Source: an uncultured Pelagibacteraceae bacterium (lineage in GTDB: Bacteria; Pseudomonadota; Alphaproteobacteria; Pelagibacterales; Pelagibacteraceae). From it: DNA of 64,000 nucleotides. The DNA is taken from assembly GCA_902524945.1 (NCBI GenBank), contig CABZFF010000005.1, forward strand, positions 1 to 64,000, in the 5' to 3' direction. Positions 57,232 through 64,000 of the stretch are shown here, piece after piece. Below the pieces are notes generated by a model. It had not been told where the DNA came from, did not search any database, and saw only the letters and a list, made by a program, of their open reading frames with translations. Made by a program: the position numbers and the translations under genes. Within the stretch, counting starts at the first letter, position 1, and every line of letters begins with the position of its first letter.

Positions 57232-59019
57232 ATGAAATATCCTAAAGAATACTTGGATGAAATAAAATTAAGATTAAAAGTATCCCAAATAGTTGGAAAA
57301 ACTGTTCAACTTAAAAAAAGAGGAAAAGAATTTATCGGTTTATCGCCTTTTAAAAATGAAAAAACACCTTCTTTTACTGTAAATGATGAAAAAGAATTTT
57401 ATCATTGTTTTAGCACTGGTGAGCACGGTAATATTTTTGATTTTCTAATGAAAACACAATCAGTTGGTTTCGGAGAGGCAGTAAAAACTTTAGCTGCTGA
57501 GGCTGGTATGCAGCCTTATAGATTTACCAACTTTGATGAAAAAAAAGATTTAAGGTTCAATACATATAAAAAAATATTTCAAGAATACAAAGATAATTTT
57601 AATCAGCAGCTGTATAATGAAAATAATAAAGAGGCGCTAAATTATCTTTATAAAAGGGGATTAAATAAAAAAGCAATCGAAGAATTTCGCTTAGGGTTCG
57701 TTCCTTGGAAAAACAACTTTTATGAAAAATTATCAAAAAAATATTCAGAGGAAGAAATAAATTTAACAGGACTTTATTATAAAAGTGATAAAACAGGTAA
57801 ATTTGTTGACCGATTTAACTCAAGAATAATTTTTCCAGTAAATAATATTTCTGGTGACACGATCGCTTTTGGCGGCAGAATAATAGTAGATGGTAAATTT
57901 GCTAAGTATATTAATTCTCCAGAGACAGAGTTTTATAAAAAAGGAAGTATGATTTTTAACCTAGATAAAGCAAAGTTTTTGAGATCTGAGAAAGATGAAG
58001 TTTTAATCGTTGAAGGCTACATGGATGCCGTTAGCGTTTATGCTTCGGGTATTAAAAATGTAATTTCAAATTCTGGTACTGCTTTTACAGAAAGACAAAT
58101 TAATTTGGTCTGGAAATTTTTTTCTAATCCAATAATTTGTTTAGATGGAGACGAGAGCGGACAGAAAGCTGCAATAAGAATTGCAGAGAGATTATTCCCA
58201 TTAATAAGTGAAAATAGTAAAGTTTATTTTTCGGTAATGCCGGAAGACAAAGACCCAGACGATTATATTAAAGAATATGGCAAGGAAAGTTTATTAAATC
58301 TTCTGAAAAAAAAAGAAATTATTCAATCTTTTATTTGGAACTACCACTTGAAAAAAATAGATCAAAATAATCCTTATGAAATTTCAAAATTTGAGAAAGA
58401 AATTAAAAAATTATCTTATTCTATAAAGGATGAAACATTAAAAAAATACGTTCTAGAAAGTTTTCTTGAAAAACTAAATAAACTAACGCCTATTCAAACC
58501 TCAAGCCAAAATTACAAATATTACCAATCAAGAAAAAAGAAAAATTTAAAAATTTTGAAGGAAACTCAAATTATTCATCAAAAAAAAGAAAATCTTTCAA
58601 AAATACAAATAATAGAATTTTCAATTTTGTTTTTAATTTTGAATTATTCAGAAATGATATTCAAAAAAATAAAAGATCTAAATAGTTTGAATTTTTTATC
58701 TGAAAAAAATGAAAATTTAAAAAACGATATAATTTTGTCAATTAGCGCTGGCGATGATAAAATTAAAATGAATACAAAAATTAATAATGACTACAAAACA
58801 CTTATTGAAGAAATACGAGAAAACTCGAATATTCAATTAATTACTAAAGACAAAAACGATCAACAAATACTTGAGTTATTTGATGAGTTAGTTTTAGATC
58901 TGAGGGAACAAAATAATTTAAAAAAAATAGAATCTTTGGAAAAAAAATTAATAAATAATTTAGATGAAAACTCATACTCAGAATTGATGAGGCTTAAAAG
59001 TCAATTAAATAGGGAATAA
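57232..59019 (+). CDS. dnaG: DNA primase
   Basis: Synthesises RNA primers at the replication fork. Order: CHC2-type N-terminal domain (residues 30-75), catalytic core with TOPRIM motifs EVLIVEGYMDAVSVYASG (Glu) and ICLDGDESGQKAA (DxDxxG), and a helicase-binding C-terminus. The zinc ligands are mostly lost: the family C-x2-H reads GLSPFKNEKTPSF (Ser, Lys) and C-x2-C reads YHCFSTGEHG (Cys, Thr). Similar loss is, to my knowledge, general in alphaproteobacterial DnaG. Length 595 is normal. rpoD follows after 53 bp. Confidence 0.96.
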   Translation: MKYPKEYLDEIKLRLKVSQIVGKTVQLKKRGKEFIGLSPFKNEKTPSFTVNDEKEFYHCFSTGEHGNIFDFLMKTQSVGFGEAVKTLAAEAGMQPYRFTNFDEKKDLRFNTYKKIFQEYKDNFNQQLYNENNKEALNYLYKRGLNKKAIEEFRLGFVPWKNNFYEKLSKKYSEEEINLTGLYYKSDKTGKFVDRFNSRIIFPVNNISGDTIAFGGRIIVDGKFAKYINSPETEFYKKGSMIFNLDKAKFLRSEKDEVLIVEGYMDAVSVYASGIKNVISNSGTAFTERQINLVWKFFSNPIICLDGDESGQKAAIRIAERLFPLISENSKVYFSVMPEDKDPDDYIKEYGKESLLNLLKKKEIIQSFIWNYHLKKIDQNNPYEISKFEKEIKKLSYSIKDETLKKYVLESFLEKLNKLTPIQTSSQNYKYYQSRKKKNLKILKETQIIHQKKENLSKIQIIEFSILFLILNYSEMIFKKIKDLNSLNFLSEKNENLKNDIILSISAGDDKIKMNTKINNDYKTLIEEIRENSNIQLITKDKNDQQILELFDELVLDLREQNNLKKIESLEKKLINNLDENSYSELMRLKSQLNRE

Positions 59020-59053
59020 TAAGAGTATAGATTTTTTCAAGTTTACTATTATA

Positions 59054-59059
59054 TATAAT
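59054..59059 (+). promoter_or_regulatory. Possible -10 box ahead of rpoD
   Basis: TATAAT stands 13 bp before the rpoD ATG in the 53-bp gap after dnaG, which would give a very short leader. No good -35 is visible at the usual spacing. An internal rpoD promoter is known in other dnaG-rpoD operons, but in this AT-rich gap the match could be chance. Confidence 0.25.
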
Positions 59060-59072
59060 CTACTTTTCTTTT

Positions 59073-60935
59073 ATGGCTGAAAAACTAATTACTAAATCTT
59101 TTGAGAGACTCTTTGATAAAGGCAAACACAGAGGATTCATAACCTATGAAGAACTTGGTAAATCTTTAGGAAAAAGAAATGGTACTAACGAAAACGTCGA
59201 AAAAGCTTTCATAATTCTTGCTGATGAAAAAATAACTTTAGTAGAAAAAAAATCCCAATTCCAATCGAATAAAAAAAAGGAAACCACTACCACTTCCGAG
59301 GAAAAAAGTTCTGATAAAAGCGATGATCCTATTAGAATGTATCTACGAGAAATGGGCGGTGTGGAATTGCTTTCTCGAGAGGGTGAAATAGCGATCGCAA
59401 AAAGAATTGAAGCAGGGAAAGATGTAATGATTAATGCGCTTACACAAAGTCCTATTGTTGGAAAGAAAATATTCGAATGGAAAGATCAAATTGAAAATAA
59501 TCAACTTTTAGTAAGGGACATAATCGACATTGACTCTACTTATGAAGATTTTGAGTCATCGGAAGAAGAAGGTGATATTAAAGTAAAAAAAACTAAAACT
59601 AAAGATGAAAAAATTAAAGGGGATGAAGATAAAAAAGATGAAGAAAATTCTCAGACAGAAGAAGATGAATTTAATGTTTCTCTTGCTAAAATGGAAGAAG
59701 AAATAAAACCTAAAATTATTAAAATTTTAGAATCCTTAAATAAAAATTATTCAAAATTAAAAAAATACCAAGTAGAAAAGTTAGAATGTTTATTGAATTC
59801 AAAAGAATTATCAGTATCAAAAAATAAAAATTTTAAAAAAATTCAAGAAATATTAGTCGATAACTTTAAGAATTTGCAATTAGCCCCACATGTCGTTGAG
59901 GAGCTAGTTCAGTCTCATTACAAAGAAAATAAAAAAATAGTTTCTTTAGAGGGAGTTCTTCTAAGATTAGCTATGGATAATAAAATTTCTCGTGAAGAAT
60001 TTTTAAAATATTATTTAGGAAATGAAATTAATCCAAAATTTGAGTCATTTTTAAAAGAAAATCCATTGTGGAAGGCTTTTTTCAAAAAATATAAAAAAGA
60101 TTTTACTGAAATAAAAGAAAGGTTAGTAGAGTTTAGTAAAAAAATAGGTTTATCAGTTGGAGAATTTAAAAAATTAGTTAGCAGGATACAAAAAGGAGAG
60201 AGGGAGTCAAGAATTGCTAAAAAAGAGATGGTAGAAGCCAATTTGAGATTAGTTATCTCTATAGCAAAAAAATATACTAACAGAGGTTTGCAATTTTTAG
60301 ATCTTATCCAAGAAGGAAATATAGGGTTAATGAAAGCCGTGGACAAATTTGAATATAGAAGGGGCTATAAATTTTCAACATATGCTACATGGTGGATAAG
60401 ACAAGCAATCACAAGATCTATAGCTGACCAAGCAAGAACAATTAGAATCCCTGTGCATATGATTGAAACTATAAATAAAATTGTTCGAACTCAAAGACAG
60501 ATAATGAGTGAATTCGGTAGAGAACCTACTCCAGAAGAATTAGCAAAAAAATTAGCGATGCCTTTAGAAAAAGTCAGAAAAGTATTAAAGATAGCAAAAG
60601 AGCCAGTCTCTCTAGAAACCCCAGTGGGAGACGAAGAGGATAGCAGTCTTGGAGATTTTATAGAAGATAAAAATGCTCTTCAACCTTTAGACACTGCAAT
60701 ACAATCAAATTTAAGTGAATCAACAACTAAAATTTTGGCTTCATTAACACCAAGAGAAGAAAGAGTATTAAGAATGCGATTTGGAATCGGAATGAATACT
60801 GATCACACTCTTGAAGAGGTGGGTCTACAGTTCTCAGTAACTAGAGAGAGAATAAGACAGATTGAAGCTAAAGCCCTAAGAAAACTAAAACACCCTAGTA
60901 GATCTAAACAACTAAAAAGTTTCCTAGAAAAATAA
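59073..60935 (+). CDS. rpoD: RNA polymerase sigma factor RpoD (sigma70)
   Basis: Primary sigma factor. Region 1.1 (residues 1-70), region 1.2 ([29 protein letters not shown]), an acidic non-conserved insert, region 2 ([60 protein letters not shown]), region 3 and region 4 ([16 protein letters not shown] ... [19 protein letters not shown]) are all present. The 620-residue length is usual. The region 2.4 and 4.2 helices look standard, so -10/-35 preferences should be normal. Confidence 0.98.
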   Translation: MAEKLITKSFERLFDKGKHRGFITYEELGKSLGKRNGTNENVEKAFIILADEKITLVEKKSQFQSNKKKETTTTSEEKSSDKSDDPIRMYLREMGGVELLSREGEIAIAKRIEAGKDVMINALTQSPIVGKKIFEWKDQIENNQLLVRDIIDIDSTYEDFESSEEEGDIKVKKTKTKDEKIKGDEDKKDEENSQTEEDEFNVSLAKMEEEIKPKIIKILESLNKNYSKLKKYQVEKLECLLNSKELSVSKNKNFKKIQEILVDNFKNLQLAPHVVEELVQSHYKENKKIVSLEGVLLRLAMDNKISREEFLKYYLGNEINPKFESFLKENPLWKAFFKKYKKDFTEIKERLVEFSKKIGLSVGEFKKLVSRIQKGERESRIAKKEMVEANLRLVISIAKKYTNRGLQFLDLIQEGNIGLMKAVDKFEYRRGYKFSTYATWWIRQAITRSIADQARTIRIPVHMIETINKIVRTQRQIMSEFGREPTPEELAKKLAMPLEKVRKVLKIAKEPVSLETPVGDEEDSSLGDFIEDKNALQPLDTAIQSNLSESTTKILASLTPREERVLRMRFGIGMNTDHTLEEVGLQFSVTRERIRQIEAKALRKLKHPSRSKQLKSFLEK

Positions 60936-60962
60936 TTTTTTGTGATATAAGAGAATATGAAT

Positions 60963-61039
60963 GGGCCTGTAGCTCAGTTGGTTAGAGCAGTACACTCATA
61001 ATGTATTGGTCCCAGGTTCGAGTCCTGGCGGGCCCACCA
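60963..61039 (+). tRNA. tRNA with CAT anticodon (tRNA-Ile2 or elongator tRNA-Met)
   Basis: Complete cloverleaf: acceptor GGGCCTG pairs with CGGGCCC, the D-arm is AGCTCAGTTGGTTAGAGC, the anticodon loop CTCATAA carries CAT in stem GTACA/TGTAT, the T-arm is CCCAGGTTCGAGTCCTGG, and CCA is encoded. It is not an initiator (G1-C72 is paired). C4-G69 and C5-G68 resemble E. coli tRNA-Ile2, whose C34 is changed to lysidine by TilS, so I lean to Ile2, but elongator Met is possible. It lies 27 bp after rpoD. Confidence 0.92.
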
Positions 61040-61049
61040 TTAAGTAATT

Positions 61050-61646
61050 TTAATTTTTAAGAAATTCCTCAAGTTTATTAATCAAAAAATTTAAATCGTT
61101 GTTGTTAGAACTCAATATTGAGGCAAATTCCTCTTTTTGAGTTCTTGCTAAACTTAAACCCTCAACTATTAAATCTCTGATTAATGGTTTTTCAGGATTT
61201 TTTGTATAAATTCTCCAATCAATTTTTATATCAGGACTTCCATCATCTGGTTTTATGATTGAACTTACTATTGTGTAATTTGAGCTTTTTTGCTCTGCCT
61301 CAATTACTTCAAATCTACTAGATGAATAGTCAGTTAACCTAGAGGTAAGACTTTTTAGAAAATATTTTTCGAATGAACTTTGAAATTTTGTTAAATCGCT
61401 TTTACTTGAAGATTTTCTAATCTCTCCCAGGGTATATAGACTAAGAGCTTTTATATCGACATTTTCCAATGCTATTTTTTCAATAAATTTTGCTTTATCT
61501 TCACTAGGTATGCTTTTGTCAGATAAATTTTCAATTACTTCACCAACTAATTCAGTAATAAATTCTTTAGGGTCTGAGCTGTAAGCTAATGCTTTTGAGC
61601 TTAAAATTAAAAAAAAAGAAATAAAAAAAACAAATAATTTTTTCAT
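61050..61646 (-). CDS. mlaC: MlaC/Ttg2D-family phospholipid carrier
   Basis: Periplasmic shuttle of the Mla lipid-asymmetry pathway, carrying phospholipids between the MlaA complex and the inner-membrane MlaFEDB transporter. It has a signal peptide (residues 1-21, ending ALAYS), then KFIEKIALENVDIKALSLYTLGEIRKSS and FQSSFEKYFLKSLTSRLTDYSSSRFEV, and the DWRIYTK... IRDLIVEGLSLARTQKEEFASIL block typical of MlaC. It follows mlaA by 11 bp on the same strand. Confidence 0.93.
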   Translation of the reverse strand: MKKLFVFFISFFLILSSKALAYSSDPKEFITELVGEVIENLSDKSIPSEDKAKFIEKIALENVDIKALSLYTLGEIRKSSSKSDLTKFQSSFEKYFLKSLTSRLTDYSSSRFEVIEAEQKSSNYTIVSSIIKPDDGSPDIKIDWRIYTKNPEKPLIRDLIVEGLSLARTQKEEFASILSSNNNDLNFLINKLEEFLKN

Positions 61647-61657
61647 TAATTAATTAT

Positions 61658-62401
61658 CTACTTGTCTAAATTTCCCCATTCATCTTCTGCATTAATATTA
61701 GAATTTTTTATTTTATTTTCTCTATCCTGTAAATAAATACTTTTGATTGATGAATATAAGTCTATAGAATTTTTTTCTAAGTTATCAAAATTACTAATAT
61801 TATCTGATCTAAAGTCAATCGCTGTTGTACCCTTCACTGAGAAATAATCAATTTCGTTTCCAGAGATATTAAATAACTCTTTTTCTCTTATAGTGATATG
61901 TGCAAATGGATCCACAAAACTATCAGCATAAAGTCCAACCGCGTCTCTTAAAGTAGTAGGACCTAGAATCGGTAAAACGAAATAACAACCTGCACCAATG
62001 CCGTAAGCACCGAGAGTTTGTCCTACATCTTCTTTATTAGCTTTTAGTCCAATTTTTTCTGCTGGATTGAAAATCCCTAAAACCCCTAGTGTTGAATTTA
62101 TAAAAAAGCTTCCAACAGAGTGGCCAAGATCCTTAATATTACCCTGTAATATATTATTCGGAATAGTTAATAATGTGGAAATATTTGAAGTAAAATTTCC
62201 AGCTCCACTTTTAATTGCTTCAGGTAATTTATTGTAACCTTTAGCGACAGGTTCCATAATTGCATCGTCAAAAGCCATATTGAATTTAAATATAGGCCTG
62301 CTTACTTTTTCAAAACATTCCTCCGCAGCTTTTGCTTTACTAAATACGTTTGTAAGGAATATTGTGCAAATTGATAAAACTATGATTTTTTTTGGTATCA
62401 T
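61658..62401 (-). CDS. mlaA: MlaA (VacJ) outer-membrane lipid asymmetry protein
   Basis: Removes phospholipids from the outer leaflet of the outer membrane. RPIFKFNMAFDDAIMEPVAKGYNKLPEAIKSGAGNFTSNISTLLTIPNNILQG, FFINSTLGVLGIFNPAEKIGL, DVGQTLGAYGIGAGCYFVLPILGPTTLRDAVG are diagnostic. The leader (MIPKKIIVLSICTIFLTNVFSKAKA) has a Cys too early and no lipobox before the mature AEECF, so it may not be lipidated the usual way. It starts 99 bp from the divergent amidase gene. Confidence 0.94.
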   Translation of the reverse strand: MIPKKIIVLSICTIFLTNVFSKAKAAEECFEKVSRPIFKFNMAFDDAIMEPVAKGYNKLPEAIKSGAGNFTSNISTLLTIPNNILQGNIKDLGHSVGSFFINSTLGVLGIFNPAEKIGLKANKEDVGQTLGAYGIGAGCYFVLPILGPTTLRDAVGLYADSFVDPFAHITIREKELFNISGNEIDYFSVKGTTAIDFRSDNISNFDNLEKNSIDLYSSIKSIYLQDRENKIKNSNINAEDEWGNLDK

Positions 62402-62423
62402 ATTATTATGGTATATATATAAT

Positions 62424-62484
62424 TTTAGCTTATATGCTATAAAAATTTAGCTAAAAAAAGTTTTAATTTGTTGCATTTTTAGCT
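62424..62484. promoter_or_regulatory. TTTAGCT repeats in the mlaA/amidase divergent spacer
   Basis: Three direct copies of TTTAGCT at 62424-62430, 62446-62452 and 62478-62484 lie in the 99-bp spacer, spaced 22 and 32 bp, close to two and three helical turns. The middle one extends into the near-palindrome TTTAGCTAAA. They could be operator sites for a factor that regulates both envelope genes. No known consensus is recognised. Confidence 0.35.
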
Positions 62485-62500
62485 TATTTTGAAAATCCTA

Positions 62501-63226
62501 ATGAGGAAAAAAATAGAATATTCACCGAATTTTTCAAAAAAAAGTAGGAGAAAACAGGATATAAAATTTGTAATTATACATTACACTGGAATGCAATCTG
62601 AAATTGAATCTTTAAATCGTCTAAAAAATCCTAATTCTAAAGTAAGCTGTCATTATTTAATTAGTAGAAATGGTCGCATTATTCAACTAGTGAAAGACAA
62701 CAAAATAGCATGGCATGCTGGTAAATCTAAGTGGAGTAAATTTAAAAATTTAAATAAATTTTCTATTGGTATTGAATTAGTTAATAAAGGATCTGAACAT
62801 GGTTATGAAAACTTTACTAATTTACAAATAAATTACTTAATTAAATTGTGCAAAATACTTAAAAAAAAATATCAAATAAAAAAAGAAAATTTTTTAGGTC
62901 ATTCTGATGTCTCTCCTTTAAGAAAGATTGATCCGGGGGAAAAGTTTCCATGGAAAAAACTAAGCAAAAATCAATTAGGAACATGGTATAACTTAAAAAA
63001 AGGAAAATTTGACTTTTCTAATAAATTTAAAATTAAGGAGCTTTTTTTTAAAAATTTACATAAAATTGGTTATAGATATATTGAAAATAAAATTAATAAT
63101 AAAAAAAAATTCATGATCATTAAAGCTTTCCAGAGAAGATATCATCCTAAAGAAGTGTCGGGTAAAATCGATAGAAAAACCTATAAAATTAGCCATTTTT
63201 TAGCTAATATAAATAAATTTACTTGA
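62501..63226 (+). CDS. N-acetylmuramoyl-L-alanine amidase, Amidase_2 (AmiD/AmpD-like)
   Basis: Zinc amidase that removes the peptide stem from peptidoglycan or muropeptides. FVIIHYTGM has the first zinc His, SCHYLISRNGRIIQLVKDNKIAWHAGKSKW the second region and FLGHSDVSPLRKIDPGEKFPW the third His and Lys/Asp. A C-terminal peptidoglycan-binding-like segment (IIKAFQRRYHPKEVSGKIDRKT) resembles AmiD. No signal peptide is visible, so location is unclear. The track's TTG start at 62489 adds four residues; I use ATG 62501. Confidence 0.9.
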   Translation: MRKKIEYSPNFSKKSRRKQDIKFVIIHYTGMQSEIESLNRLKNPNSKVSCHYLISRNGRIIQLVKDNKIAWHAGKSKWSKFKNLNKFSIGIELVNKGSEHGYENFTNLQINYLIKLCKILKKKYQIKKENFLGHSDVSPLRKIDPGEKFPWKKLSKNQLGTWYNLKKGKFDFSNKFKIKELFFKNLHKIGYRYIENKINNKKKFMIIKAFQRRYHPKEVSGKIDRKTYKISHFLANINKFT

Positions 63227-63257
63227 ATAATTTTAAAAAATTTAATATTAAGATTTT

Positions 63258-63613
63258 GCCAGATAATTGGATTGTCGCTGTTAGTATAGCTAACAGAGGA
63301 AAGTCCGGGCTCCATAAAGACACAGTGCCAGTTAACGGCTGGCGAGGGTGACCTTAGGGATAGTGCCACAGAGAAAAGACCGCCTTATCAAGGCAAGGGT
63401 GAAACGGTGAGGTAAGAGCTCACCGGTTTTTTGGTAACAAAAAACGCAAGGCAAACCCCACTGGGAGCAAGGTTAAATAGAGAGGACACTGTATTTATTA
63501 CAAAAAACAGTCTTTAGTTAGTCCTCTGGGTTAACCGCATGAGCTTGAATGCGAGTTCAAGCCAAGATAAATGACATCTTCAATGACAGAACCCGGCTTA
63601 TAAATTATCTGGC
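63258..63613 (+). ncRNA. rnpB: RNase P RNA (bacterial type A)
   Basis: The RNA subunit of RNase P, which cuts the 5' leaders of tRNAs. The 5' and 3' ends pair over 11 bases (GCCAGATAATT with AATTATCTGGC, the P1 stem). The conserved core GAGGAAAGTCCGGGCTCC at 63295-63312, the AGGGTGAAACGGTGAGGTAAGAGC segment near 63396, and the 3' ACAGAACCCGGCTTA (about 63587) are the universal blocks of the molecule. Length is about 356 nt. The ORF-track peptide across this region is a shadow. Confidence 0.96.
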
Positions 63614-63667
63614 TAAAATTACTTAATCTTGTTCTACTTTTGTACTGATTTCTATTTTACATTCTTA

Positions 63668-63710
63668 TTGACTATTTTTTAAAAACCCATACTATCCCAA
63701 ATAATCCCAT
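63668..63710 (+). promoter_or_regulatory. mraZ promoter with three overlapping MraZ-type boxes
   Basis: TTGACT (63668-63673), a 16-bp spacer and TACTAT (63690-63695) make a strong sigma70-like promoter 65 bp before the mraZ ATG. CCCAT (63686), CCCAA (63696) and CCCAT (63706) are spaced exactly 10 bp; on the other strand they read TGGGT, TGGGA, TGGGA with N5 spacers, matching the TGGGN-N5 repeats bound by MraZ. The first and second boxes flank the -10, so MraZ binding would block polymerase. The strand orientation relative to mraZ deserves checking. Confidence 0.68.
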
Positions 63711-63760
63711 ATTGGAGGGTAATTTGAATATATTAATAAAAAGAGAGTTTTTAAATAAAT

Positions 63761-64000
63761 ATGTTTCTATCGTGTTTCGAAAACAAATTAGACAAGAAAG
63801 GACGTGTGTCGGTGCCAGCAACGTTTAGGTCACACTTAAACTCTATGGGTTATAATGGTTTTATAAGCTACCCATCTTTTAGCAATCCAGCTCTTGAAGC
63901 TTGTTCTCAAGATAGAATAGAAAAATTGTCTAATACAATTGACTCTCTAAATCCATTTGATGAAAAAAGAGATTTTTTTGCTACTTCAGTATTATCTGAA
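63761..64000 (+). CDS. mraZ: Transcriptional regulator MraZ, N-terminal part
   Basis: First gene of the division and cell-wall cluster, cut by the window edge after 80 codons, hence absent from the ORF track. MFLSCFENKLDKKGRVSVPATFRSHL is the classical AbrB-like MraZ start (FENKLDxKGRVSVPA). MraZ binds repeats in its own promoter and represses the dcw operon. A strong GGAGGG at 63714 is 41 bp upstream of this ATG, too far to serve it, while AGAGAG near 63741 is a weak site. Confidence 0.95.
   Translation, partial: MFLSCFENKLDKKGRVSVPATFRSHLNSMGYNGFISYPSFSNPALEACSQDRIEKLSNTIDSLNPFDEKRDFFATSVLSE

Noticed and set aside
63181-63369. Minus-strand ORF of 62 aa near the right end
   Set aside because: It overlaps the amidase 3' end and the conserved core of RNase P RNA.

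Overview
The window looks like a chromosome segment of a streamlined, AT-rich marine alphaproteobacterium, most likely a SAR11 (Pelagibacterales) relative. This is inferred from very low GC (roughly 30% by eye), near-absent intergenic space, alphaproteobacterial gene neighbourhoods (coxBA-ctaB-coxF-ctaG-coxC-surf1-thrC; mutY/dciA-dsbA-smc; petP-petR; carA/yqeY-dnaG-rpoD; pgsA-uvrC-SDR), a CcrM-type GANTC methyltransferase and a blh/crt retinal cluster. There is no mobile element, prophage, CRISPR array, rRNA or restriction-modification system. Almost everything is core metabolism or housekeeping.

Layout. 1-7626 (+): end of rsmE, the aa3 cytochrome oxidase operon with a 37-codon CoxF-like gene missing from the ORF track, then thrC and a peroxiredoxin. 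7619-20103 (-): one continuous run of 15 genes, read dciA, dsbA-like, smc, atpI-B-E-F'-F, crtI-B-Y, blh, ispH, thrB, rnhA. It places F0 ATP synthase beside the whole phytoene-to-retinal pathway. 20098-22229 (+): mutY and an FAD monooxygenase. 22338-24749 (-): ccrM, rnhB and a family-4-like uracil-DNA glycosylase. 24753-28676 (+): a TPR protein, ispE, tRNA-Gln and cca. 28673-30422 (-): greA, hemF, trmL. 30511-33070 (+): the bc1 complex petABC.

33047-39078 (-): ychF, pth, rplY, prs, pgeF, a MidA-like methyltransferase and lgt. 39130-39381 (+): ubiK. 39359-41763 (-): an EnvZ-like kinase, a PetR/OmpR-type regulator and a PetP/MarR-type regulator. 41840-42727 (+): ilvE. 42724-48444 (-): pgsA, uvrC, folB, a PTR1-like SDR and uvrB. 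48483-49670 (+): aspartate aminotransferase. 49663-50613 (-): trxB. 50637-52242 (+): an ELM1-family protein and a 2OG-Fe(II) oxygenase. 52239-56643 (-): carB and carA. 56774-60935 (+): yqeY, dnaG, rpoD, then a CAT-anticodon tRNA. 61050-62401 (-): mlaC and mlaA. 62501-63226 (+): an amidase, then RNase P RNA and the start of mraZ at the right edge.

Functionally, the bc1 complex, aa3 oxidase, F0 ATP synthase and retinal synthesis genes describe an aerobic respirer that probably supplements proton motive force with a rhodopsin encoded outside the window. The most interesting points are an SMC that appears to lack the hinge domain, the fusion of F0 and retinal genes into one gene run, four GANTC sites in the 78 bp upstream of ccrM, a mraZ promoter overlaid by three 10-bp-phased boxes, and extreme packing (start codons back to back, stop codons sharing one TTAA). 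I found no clearly new multi-gene system. All names rest on motif recognition by eye, without database searches.
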